Source of the DNA: Bacteroidetes bacterium HGW-Bacteroidetes-10
GTDB lineage: Bacteria > Bacteroidota > Bacteroidia > Bacteroidales > UBA932
Length of the DNA: 35,552 nucleotides
Assembly: GCA_002842695.1 (NCBI GenBank)
Contig: PHDT01000020.1
Location: 1 to 35,552, forward strand
Direction of reading: 5' to 3'
Below the pieces are notes generated by a model. It was not told where the DNA came from, did no database searches, and saw only the letters and a list, made by a program, of their open reading frames with translations. How positions within the stretch are numbered: position 1 is the first letter of the stretch; every line of letters starts with the position of its first letter. Positions 26,052 through 34,112 of the stretch are shown in pieces. Both the position numbers and the translations under genes were made by a program.

Positions 26052-27719
26052 TTATTTATCAATACAATCAAATTCCCACGCTACAAGTGAACGGGCATTG
26101 CCGTCTGTATAGTAGAGTCTGAGTTTATAACCATCAGGTGACGGTACAAGTATAAGGTCACTGGAAGCAGTTACAGGAGTGCCGTACTTACGTTCGTTTG
26201 TTGTGAACACCCTTGATGGAGAGTCATCCAGCTTACCGGTAAACTGACCAAGTGAGGTTATGTCAAACATGTATCCAAGACACTGGCTGTATGTAAAGTG
26301 CATACCACCGTAAACCGCAACATATTTTGCCTTGTTGAATTCAACAGCATCTGCTGCATTGAAGTTCGAGTTTGCACCCCAGGTTGATGTAGCAAGGTAG
26401 CTGATTCCTGCGTTGGTCGTGCCATTTACAGCAGTAAGTCTGTTGCCGCTGTAGCTGGTTACAAAGAAGTTCTCATTTTTGTTTACAGTACTGTATACAA
26501 CATCTACGTTTGCACCATTCCACATTGAAATGTTGGTAATCTTGATTGCCTCAGGTGCTCCAACAACTCCGTCTGTGATGACCCATCTGATGAACTCACT
26601 GTGGTTTGCAGGACTTGCCCATGCCCATGTAGGAACTGTGATGATAGCATCGTCATTAACGTCACCCTGAACAGAAATCTTTGCTCCCATCTTGGCACCA
26701 GTACCAATATTGTAAGTAAAGGTAATAAATTCTTCAGGTGCTTTGGTTACAGAATTGGTTTTCCAGATTTTGAACACTGCATTCTTCGCAGCAACATTAC
26801 ATAACAGCATATTCCCAGCCTTGTCTGAAGTGATTGCTCCGCCGCTAAGTGCCATTGAACCTTCAATAAGACCAATCTTCTCACCGGTTGTACCATTGAA
26901 GTAAGTCTGGTCGAGACCTGTGCTCAGGATTACATAGTTACCAAGAGCTGCAAGGGTAAAGTTTTTGCCTGATGCATTAGTGATTCCGTATGCAACATTG
27001 AAATCTTTTGCCCAAAGTTCAACCTGACTGCCAGTGCGGAAACCGTAGTTGATTTTTGCCGGAATTGTCTTCTGAACTGTATATGTAGCTTTTGTTACAC
27101 CATCATGTGCAGTAACTGTAAAGGTTACCGGCTGAGAGTAATCTCTTGGAACAGATGGATCAGGTGTTATAGTTGCATGAGCAGATACCTGAATGGCAGC
27201 TGCAGATGTTCCCAGCTCGTCAATTGTTATAAGTGAGATTGTTTTGGCATCCTTGTCAATAACACCGTTTAGTGATGGATTTGCAAGGCTGAAGTTTAGA
27301 ATCTCACACTTATTACTCTTTCTTCTTTCGCCGGTTATGTAGTACTTTTTGGTTGTACCATCGGCATTACGAAATGTAACATAGTTTTTCTTGGTAAGGT
27401 CCATTATAGAGAGACCCGGCTCAATGAAACAGTTGTCGTCAAGGTTTGCAGACATTCTCATTGAGGTGATATCTGTCTCATTTGTACTCTCCTCAGGATA
27501 GTACCACGGAACTGCCACCATTATCTCTTCACTGGAAGGATCTGTGATCTGAGCAGTGAATTTTGCATTTTGGTCGAGTTTATACTCTCCTGCAGCAAAA
27601 GATGCAGTAATACTGTTAATCCCCTGTCTTACTTCTGAAGGAACAAGTTCCTGGGGTTTGTGACATCCGCCCAGAATTCCGAGCAGAGCTGCAATATAAA
27701 TTATATTTATCTTCTTCAT
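26052..27719 (-). CDS. DUF5018-like surface lipoprotein (SusE/F position)
   Basis: This 555-residue protein starts at MKKINI; seven further codons upstream overlap the susD stop and precede the signal sequence, so they are left out. A lipobox LGGC (Cys19) makes it a lipoprotein. Residues about 35-125 look Ig-like. About 128-215 (ILNFSLANPSLNGVIDKDAKTISL to a TYTVQK end) resembles DUF5018. The remainder is beta-rich, with repeated GN and LxVxx strands suggesting a beta-propeller-like or solenoid domain. Directly after susD, this is the usual place for a glycan-binding lipoprotein, which is the likely role. No catalytic motif is seen. Confidence 0.72.
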   Translation of the reverse strand: MKKINIIYIAALLGILGGCHKPQELVPSEVRQGINSITASFAAGEYKLDQNAKFTAQITDPSSEEIMVAVPWYYPEESTNETDITSMRMSANLDDNCFIEPGLSIMDLTKKNYVTFRNADGTTKKYYITGERRKSNKCEILNFSLANPSLNGVIDKDAKTISLITIDELGTSAAAIQVSAHATITPDPSVPRDYSQPVTFTVTAHDGVTKATYTVQKTIPAKINYGFRTGSQVELWAKDFNVAYGITNASGKNFTLAALGNYVILSTGLDQTYFNGTTGEKIGLIEGSMALSGGAITSDKAGNMLLCNVAAKNAVFKIWKTNSVTKAPEEFITFTYNIGTGAKMGAKISVQGDVNDDAIITVPTWAWASPANHSEFIRWVITDGVVGAPEAIKITNISMWNGANVDVVYSTVNKNENFFVTSYSGNRLTAVNGTTNAGISYLATSTWGANSNFNAADAVEFNKAKYVAVYGGMHFTYSQCLGYMFDITSLGQFTGKLDDSPSRVFTTNERKYGTPVTASSDLILVPSPDGYKLRLYYTDGNARSLVAWEFDCIDK

Positions 27720-27730
27720 GGTTATTTCAG

Positions 27731-29404
27731 TTATCTCCATTCCGGATATTGTTGTACTGCAGTGTTATTCATAAGTTCCGACTCAGGAAGCGGAATACGG
27801 TACATCTTCTCTGGGAAGCTTCTGTCCTGTTTGTCGCAATCTACATAAGAGTAGGTAAGAACTGCGCCCTCTTTAATAATCTTTAGTCCGTGCACTCTGC
27901 TGCCCGGTCCGTTGTAGTTTATGTGTGCAAGTCTCCAGCGACGCATGTCCCAGTAAAGGTGACCTTCGTAAGCCAGTTCTACTTTGCGCTCATTGCGGAT
28001 AGCTGCCATAAGATCTGCACCGCCTTTATCCTGATATGGAAGACCAACCCTGTCGCGGACTTTCCTTACATCTGCATTTGCAGTCGCAGGATCGTTGAGC
28101 ATAAAGGCTGCCTCTGCCCTGTTCAGGTAAACTTCGGCCATCCTTATTGCAACCCATGTCTGGGTGCTTGGCTGTGAAGCAAGATCTGTATGGTTTTCAT
28201 CCACCAGTTTCTTCATATAGTAGCTGGTAGTTGTTCTGCCTTCAGGATTCGGGTCATCCTTAAATGATATCCATCCGTCTTTTCCACCAACATAAGACTC
28301 AATCTGACGACCTTTCCATGTAGCTCCGTTGTAAAGGATAGATGCGTGGAAACGAATTTCAAGCTGAGAGTAAGGAGGCGTAGCTGTGGTACCTGTAGCT
28401 GAATGCCATGCAGACCAGTCCGGATATCCGCCTGTTGCAAGCTCATAAGCTTCTACCATCTCCTGTGTTGGAACAGCTCTTCCGCCCACACCTGCGTAGT
28501 CTCCGCCCGGAGTGAACAGTTTGTCAAATCCGTGGCTTGGGCCGCTTACTGCATAGTTGAATTCCAGAACTGACTCTTTGTTACCTGTTGAATAAGATTT
28601 GAAGAGGTTTCTGTATTGTGTTACAGTTGTTGTTTTTGGAAGATCATAGATTCCGAGATTAATTACAGAATCTGCAGCATCTTTTGCAACCTGCCATTTC
28701 TTTGCGTAAAGCATCGCTCTTGATTGCATCGCAAAGGCAGCACCTTTTGTCACGCGACCGAAGCTTGATGCAATCCAGCTTTTTGGAAGATTTTTAGCAG
28801 CATAGTTAAGATCCTCTTCAACCATTGACCAGCCCTCTGCCTCTGTGCTCAGGGCTTTAGTTTTGCTTATAGAGAGCAGATCTTCGTCATAAAGGATGAC
28901 ATCTCCGCTTCTCTTGATAAGCTGAAAATAGAGGAATCCCCTGAAGAAACGAGCCTCTGCCCTGAATCTGGTTTTGGTCGCTTCGTCCAGCGCTGTGCCG
29001 TACTTCTCAAGACCGTAAAGGAATTCATTAACTCGTCTGATACGGGTATAGAGGTTATCCCACATTCCAAGGTGGAAAGAGGCGGTTGGTGCAGTAATTC
29101 CGCCATTTGCATAGGCAACGATGTTTGCGAAACCAACATGAGTTCCCGGTGTCATCGAACCGTATTTTAATGTCTCTGTAAGACCCTCAGTGAGTCCTAC
29201 CTGTGATTCTCCGTCGCCAAACGGACTGTAGATTGAGATGTACGGATAGAATCCGTTTACATAAAGCTCTACAGACTCTTTGCTTTTCCAGACAGTTTTG
29301 TCTGAAAGCTTATCGGTTGGTGTCATGTCCAGGAACTTGTTACAGCCCGGAAGAACAAACACGCCAATGAGTATTGCTATTATTGTTATTCTAGTTTTCA
29401 TCAT
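27731..29404 (-). CDS. susD: SusD/RagB family outer-membrane lipoprotein
   Basis: SusD-like lipoproteins form the lid of a SusC transporter and bind the glycan at the cell surface. The 557-residue protein has the lipobox LPGC (Cys21) followed by NKFLDMTPTDKLSD, a standard SusD start. Next come the TPR-like regions (RAEARFFRGFLYFQLIKRSGDV) and the RagB/SusD C-terminal domain with NERKVELAYEGHLYWDMRRW and EKMYRIPLPESEL. It begins 9 bases after the susC stop. Met1 or Met2 may be the start. The ligand cannot be read from sequence. Confidence 0.96.
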   Translation of the reverse strand: MMKTRITIIAILIGVFVLPGCNKFLDMTPTDKLSDKTVWKSKESVELYVNGFYPYISIYSPFGDGESQVGLTEGLTETLKYGSMTPGTHVGFANIVAYANGGITAPTASFHLGMWDNLYTRIRRVNEFLYGLEKYGTALDEATKTRFRAEARFFRGFLYFQLIKRSGDVILYDEDLLSISKTKALSTEAEGWSMVEEDLNYAAKNLPKSWIASSFGRVTKGAAFAMQSRAMLYAKKWQVAKDAADSVINLGIYDLPKTTTVTQYRNLFKSYSTGNKESVLEFNYAVSGPSHGFDKLFTPGGDYAGVGGRAVPTQEMVEAYELATGGYPDWSAWHSATGTTATPPYSQLEIRFHASILYNGATWKGRQIESYVGGKDGWISFKDDPNPEGRTTTSYYMKKLVDENHTDLASQPSTQTWVAIRMAEVYLNRAEAAFMLNDPATANADVRKVRDRVGLPYQDKGGADLMAAIRNERKVELAYEGHLYWDMRRWRLAHINYNGPGSRVHGLKIIKEGAVLTYSYVDCDKQDRSFPEKMYRIPLPESELMNNTAVQQYPEWR

Positions 29405-29413
29405 AACCCGTTT

Positions 29414-32400
29414 TTAAAAAGAAATTGTCAATCCACCCATGAATGTCCTTTGTTGCGGGTAGTATCCGTTGGTAACACCCGGTCTCTCAGGGTCAATGCC
29501 CTCAGGTAGTCCGCTCAAGGTAAAGAGATTAGTTCCCTCTACATAAATTCTCAGATTGCTGCAGTTGAACTTGTTGATCCATCTTGCCGGAAGTGTGTAT
29601 CCAATTTGCGCAGACTTAAGTCTCACATATTTTCCGTCACGGAACCAGAAAGAAGATGCATAAGCGTTATTTGTATTAGGAGGCTCAACCGAAAGTCTCG
29701 GGAAAGTACCAACTGTATTATCCGGTCTCCATGCATTCTCAACAAGATAAACAGGAGCGTTTGCACCCGCTTTGAACAATTTTGTATAGATAGTATTATC
29801 ATCTACATAGTTGTAATATGTACCTGTAAGAGAAACATCATTGAGTGCACCTGCCACAAACAGAGCAGACATATCAAATCCTCTCCAGTTTGCATACAGG
29901 TCGAGACCTGCAGTAAGCTGAGGCATATTCGAACGGCCGATAATTGCGCGGTCCTGAGCATAGCTAATCACACCGTCACCATTAAGGTCCTTGTATTTGA
30001 TATCACCGGGACGTGGTCTTGCACCTGCAATATATGGTGAGTTATCAATTTCCTCTTCGCTCTGGAACAGACCTATTGCAACCAGACCTGCCTTTGCAGA
30101 TGTAGATTTTCCGGTCCATTTTGCGTAGTCAGGAGTGTTGGGGCTGTCCTGATACTTGAGATATCTGTTTGTTGCCCAGCTGAGGTTAAGTTTTGCACCG
30201 TAGAAGAAATCTCCAATGCGGTTTTCGTGGTTGAGCATAAGGTCAAAACCTCTTCCGTCCACACTGTTATTATTTACATAAGTTGTGTAGTATCCACCCA
30301 TTGAACCTGGCATTGCTCCCTGTGAACCAAGGATGTCCCATGTGTATGAATAGAATACGTCAAATTCAACACCAAGAAGGCCTTTCCACATAGTTGCATC
30401 AAAACCAAAGTTGTAAGAGATCATTCTCTCCCATGTAAGGAAAGGATTAGCAACAGCTGTGGTCATAAGAGCATTCTGCTGCTGACCTCCAAAGATTACC
30501 TGAGGAGAAGGACTGCCAATAAAGCTCATTGTGCTAAGGAAAGCATAAGGGCTTACAGGGTCTGAACCAACAACTCCCACTGAACCTCTTATCTTAAGGT
30601 TATCAACGAAAGTCACGGAGTTTTTGAAGAAATCTTCATTTGAAATTCTCCAGCCTGCAGAGAGAGAAGGGAAAAGACCCCATCTCTTGCCGGGTATATT
30701 TCCTGCAAACTTATATGAACCATCATATCTGGCTGCAAGTTCTGCAAGGTATCTGTTGTCATAGTCATATTTCACACGGCCTACGATACCTACACTTCTG
30801 TTTGCATCGCTTGAACCTGAAATTGGATCGTCAGAAGGAATTCTGGCCATTCCCAGTTCTGGAAGTTCTTCAAAGTAGAAGCCTTTACCATAAGCAGCAA
30901 ATTTATTGCTCTTGTAATCGCGTGTCTCCATGAGAACCAGAGCGTCTACACTGTGCTTGCCAAATACATTAGTATAGCTGGCACTTGTCTGAGTTACCAT
31001 TCTGCCCCACTGAGTAAATCCCTCGCCAAGGGTTCTGTCTGTCTGATTCCTTGCGTCTGTCCTCTTTGTAAAGGCAATGTTTGTAGTTGTACTGTTTGGA
31101 ACTGTTTCGAACATCAGGTCGTAAGGAGTGCTGAAGTTCTTTGCATATGTAAAGGTATGGTCATAAGCTCCTGTAAATTTCAGGTTTAGACCTTTAACCC
31201 ATGGAATATCCCATCTTAATGCAATGTTTGACTGAAGAGAAGTAGAAAGAGTCTTGTTCTTTCCTGAAAGGTTAGCTGCAGCAACCGGGTTAATCGGGTT
31301 ACCGTAAGCGTTACGGCTTGCTACAGGAATACCGTCAATCTCCATAGGGAGGTAAGGGTGTGCATAAGCTACCTGCTCACTTACTGAGAGCCACGGAGCA
31401 GATGAAACACCTGCAGCAGATGAACCACCCGCGCTGTAACCTGCAGATCTGGTATCGCCTACCGAACCGGCAACACCCAGTGTAAGGGTCAAGCTTTTAG
31501 CAATTTTAGCTTCAATATTACTTCTGAGGTTGTATCTTTTGTAAGTGAAATTCTTGATATTTCCAAGCTGGTCCATATAGCCAAGGGATGCAAAATACTT
31601 GATTTTGTCAGTTCCGCCGTTGGCTGTAATGCTGTGCTGCTGAGTCATACCTACACCGTAGGTCTCTTTTGCCCAGTCTGTATTACCCCATCCGTCAGTC
31701 GGATCATTATTAAGCATAAGGGCAACCTGCTCTTCGGTGAAGACTATGCCTCTTCCGTCAAGCTCATTTGCCTTGTTATACCAGTATGCATAAGATGGTC
31801 CATCAAGGAACTTGGGGAAGTTTGCATTAACAGAAGCTCCTACTGACGTTTTGTAAGAGATCTTGGACTCTTCTGTTCTGCCCTTTTTGGTTGTAATGAT
31901 AATCACACCACCGGCGCTCTGCAGTCCGTAAACTGCAGCAGATGATGCATCCTTAAGAACCGAAACCGATTCAATGTCATTAGGGTTAATGTCATTAATT
32001 GAACGAGGCATTCCGTCTACGATGTAGTTAACACCTGCTCTTGAACCCCTGATTCTCAGACCTGCGAAGTCTGCGCCCGGCTGACCGGACTCCTGTACAG
32101 ATGAGAGACCCGCAACGCGTCCTCCCAAAATACTTGAGATGTTGGTTGAAGGAGTCTTCAAAAGCTCTGAACCTTTGATCTGGGAAACAGATCCTGTAAG
32201 GCTCGCCCTTTGCTGTGCACCATATCCAACTACAACAATCTCATCAAGAGCAGAGACATTGTCTTTCATAACTACATCAAGCACTGCCTGGCCTGTGTAC
32301 TTCAACTCCTGAGTCTCCATTCCCAGGAACGAAATCTCCAGAATGTCGCCCTTAACGGCTTCCACTCTGTACTCGCCCTTTAAATCGCTCAAGGAGTACT

Positions 32401-32581
32401 TTTTGGTGTTTTTAACAACAACGGCGGCACCTGTAACAGGTTCGCCCTTTGTGTCGGTAATTTTCCCTCTCACGCTGGTCTGGGCATACCCGTCGTATGT
32501 GCAGAGAGCGAAAACGAGCAATGTGAGCATAAATGCCCGCATTGTCCGGAGATTCCTGAAAATCAGATGAACTTTTTCCAT
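29414..32581 (-). CDS. susC: SusC/RagA family TonB-dependent transporter
   Basis: This 1055-residue outer-membrane barrel imports oligosaccharides using TonB energy. After a signal sequence (cleaved near AYAQ-type site, residue 34) comes a carboxypeptidase-D-like domain (about 36-105). A TonB-box/plug start DEIVVVGYGAQQRASLTGS (113-131) follows, with plug motifs IRGSRAGVNYIVDGMPRSI and SVLKDASSAAVYG, then a long beta barrel ending GGLTISF with the C-terminal aromatic. It pairs with the SusD protein 9 bases downstream. No N-terminal signalling (STN) domain is present, so an ECF sigma/anti-sigma pair is not its expected regulator. Confidence 0.97.
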   Translation of the reverse strand: MEKVHLIFRNLRTMRAFMLTLLVFALCTYDGYAQTSVRGKITDTKGEPVTGAAVVVKNTKKYSLSDLKGEYRVEAVKGDILEISFLGMETQELKYTGQAVLDVVMKDNVSALDEIVVVGYGAQQRASLTGSVSQIKGSELLKTPSTNISSILGGRVAGLSSVQESGQPGADFAGLRIRGSRAGVNYIVDGMPRSINDINPNDIESVSVLKDASSAAVYGLQSAGGVIIITTKKGRTEESKISYKTSVGASVNANFPKFLDGPSYAYWYNKANELDGRGIVFTEEQVALMLNNDPTDGWGNTDWAKETYGVGMTQQHSITANGGTDKIKYFASLGYMDQLGNIKNFTYKRYNLRSNIEAKIAKSLTLTLGVAGSVGDTRSAGYSAGGSSAAGVSSAPWLSVSEQVAYAHPYLPMEIDGIPVASRNAYGNPINPVAAANLSGKNKTLSTSLQSNIALRWDIPWVKGLNLKFTGAYDHTFTYAKNFSTPYDLMFETVPNSTTTNIAFTKRTDARNQTDRTLGEGFTQWGRMVTQTSASYTNVFGKHSVDALVLMETRDYKSNKFAAYGKGFYFEELPELGMARIPSDDPISGSSDANRSVGIVGRVKYDYDNRYLAELAARYDGSYKFAGNIPGKRWGLFPSLSAGWRISNEDFFKNSVTFVDNLKIRGSVGVVGSDPVSPYAFLSTMSFIGSPSPQVIFGGQQQNALMTTAVANPFLTWERMISYNFGFDATMWKGLLGVEFDVFYSYTWDILGSQGAMPGSMGGYYTTYVNNNSVDGRGFDLMLNHENRIGDFFYGAKLNLSWATNRYLKYQDSPNTPDYAKWTGKSTSAKAGLVAIGLFQSEEEIDNSPYIAGARPRPGDIKYKDLNGDGVISYAQDRAIIGRSNMPQLTAGLDLYANWRGFDMSALFVAGALNDVSLTGTYYNYVDDNTIYTKLFKAGANAPVYLVENAWRPDNTVGTFPRLSVEPPNTNNAYASSFWFRDGKYVRLKSAQIGYTLPARWINKFNCSNLRIYVEGTNLFTLSGLPEGIDPERPGVTNGYYPQQRTFMGGLTISF

Positions 32582-32639
32582 AGAATACCTTTAGTTTATT
32601 TGTAATGTTTTATTTGGTTGACCTTTAGGTTACGGTCTG

Positions 32640-33935
32640 TTATTTTTCCCTTACTCCTTCTTCCAGTGCCTTCCACCAGTTCCTCTTTACGATATGAGAC
32701 ATATCGAACAGCATCATTCCGCCTTCATTGCACCTGAGAGCCTCTGCCACCGCACGTGTGAACAGCGCCTCATTGCCTTCATACTGCTCAACATATATTG
32801 AGCCTACTACCGGAACCACGCCTCTGGTAATCTCTTTAACAAGCGCAGAGCCTCCTTCAATTGTATACCAGTATGATCTGCTGTTATCCATTCCGGCTTC
32901 TGTTCTCTTTCCAAGATCTGGATTGATTTTGTCAAGATCTGCCTTGGTTACGTTTGTATAATAGAGACCTGTCATGTAAACATCAAGAAGTTCTGCATAT
33001 CCTGAATTCTTGTAATTGGGAGTTGCCCACCAGTACTCTTTTGAAGGGTCATAATCCTTGCTCGCCCAATTAACACCTACATGATAATAGGTAGGATACC
33101 ATGCTCCTGTATAGTCACCTATTATAAGGTTCTTGTTAATTTTCCTGAACATATTGTGAACATCCTGAGCAAAGTTCTTGATTACCATTGCTCTCCACTC
33201 AGACCACTCTTTAAAGAGTTTTCCTGTCTTCCACTCCTTCTTTCCGTTATTGTCTACCCAGTAGAGAATATCATCCGGGAAGTTCTCCACTTTAATACCC
33301 GAATACTCCTCAAACAGCTTTCTTGATAAATCACTGAAGTCAGATGTAATATTGTCGAACCTCATCCTGTCAAGAATAATTCCGTCAATTTTTTTGTACT
33401 TCAGGGCAAACTCTTTCAGAATATCTTTCTGGTACTGCTGAACCTCCGGATTAGCAGGATTCATCATTCCGTTGTAGTTCCACTTCATATCTCCAATCTT
33501 CATTAGTTTACCCTCCCAGTAAACAAGTGACTGCCACTCCGGATGCTGTTTATAGATTATACCACGATTGAAGAAATTGTGGCCGCCCGCGAACACGTTA
33601 AGAGAGGCATGAACACGGAAACCGAGTTTATGCCCCTCCTTTATGAAGCAACCCATCATATCAAAGTCCTCACTTCTGTAGTGTCCTTCCCATTCTCCCA
33701 TGAAAGGGGCGATTTTGCTTTTGTAAAGCACTTCACCCATAATAGACTTGACATCAACTACAACATCAGTAAAACCTATTTGCTTCAGTTTAGTGAGATA
33801 ATAGCGGATGGAGTCAGGTGAACTCATCCTTTCATAGTTGGCTTCACAGTCAATCCACATGTACTTTTGCTTTCCATTTGCCTGTGCAGAAAATCCGATA
33901 ACAACAAGGGCTAAAAATAAGAATAGTCTCTTCAT
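32640..33935 (-). CDS. Secreted GHL10-like TIM-barrel protein, first gene of the locus
   Basis: The 431-residue protein starts at MKRLFLFLAL (33935). Ten upstream codons are in frame but would put residues before an otherwise complete signal peptide (1-19, ending SAQA). It is a paralogue of the lipoprotein at 24599-25972. Shared blocks are YMWIDCEANYE, GFTDVVVDVKSIMGEVLY, GHKLGFRVHASLNVFAGG, MMNPANPEV, IDGIILDRMRFDN (Asp189 as candidate acid), TGAWYPTYYHVGVNWAS and ATPNYKNSGYAE. It lacks a lipobox, so it should be soluble in the periplasm, while its paralogue is surface-anchored. It lies 58 bases before susC, with no separate promoter visible there. Fold is confident; activity unknown. Confidence 0.8.
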   Translation of the reverse strand: MKRLFLFLALVVIGFSAQANGKQKYMWIDCEANYERMSSPDSIRYYLTKLKQIGFTDVVVDVKSIMGEVLYKSKIAPFMGEWEGHYRSEDFDMMGCFIKEGHKLGFRVHASLNVFAGGHNFFNRGIIYKQHPEWQSLVYWEGKLMKIGDMKWNYNGMMNPANPEVQQYQKDILKEFALKYKKIDGIILDRMRFDNITSDFSDLSRKLFEEYSGIKVENFPDDILYWVDNNGKKEWKTGKLFKEWSEWRAMVIKNFAQDVHNMFRKINKNLIIGDYTGAWYPTYYHVGVNWASKDYDPSKEYWWATPNYKNSGYAELLDVYMTGLYYTNVTKADLDKINPDLGKRTEAGMDNSRSYWYTIEGGSALVKEITRGVVPVVGSIYVEQYEGNEALFTRAVAEALRCNEGGMMLFDMSHIVKRNWWKALEEGVREK

Positions 33936-33958
33936 AGTATTTAATGCATATTTCATCA

Positions 33959-33985
33959 CAAACATAATAAATATTTTAATTCAAA
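33959..33985 (-). promoter_or_regulatory. Candidate promoter of the susCD locus
   Basis: TATGTTTG on the minus strand (33959-33966) matches TAnnTTTG. A TTTG lies at 33982-33985, but the spacer is 15 bases instead of 19-21, so the call is tentative. A start near 33952 would give a leader of about 17 bases and supports translation from 33935 rather than from upstream codons. Confidence 0.4.
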
Positions 33986-33997
33986 CACATCAATTAA

Positions 33998-34112
33998 TAA
34001 AATATTTTAATAATTAATGGGTAGTTACCTTAAATATTATATTAACATTTGTCGTTTTTAAATAAAATATTACTTTTGTAAACTATAATATTGGTATAAA
34101 TAAAATATTTTA
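33998..34112. repeat. Two identical 12-bp palindromes flanking the symporter promoter
   Basis: TAAAATATTTTA occurs at 33998-34009 and again at 34101-34112, the second ending on the A of the symporter start codon. Shortened forms lie at 33968-33978 and 34063-34072. They may be operator sites for a regulator of the divergent genes, but the region is very A/T-rich and chance cannot be excluded. Confidence 0.35.
34048..34078 (+). promoter_or_regulatory. Bacteroidetes-type promoter of the symporter gene
   Basis: TTTG (34048-34051), a 19-base spacer and TACTTTTG (34071-34078) match the consensus in full. Transcription would start near 34085, 27 bases before the ATG. Confidence 0.75.
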
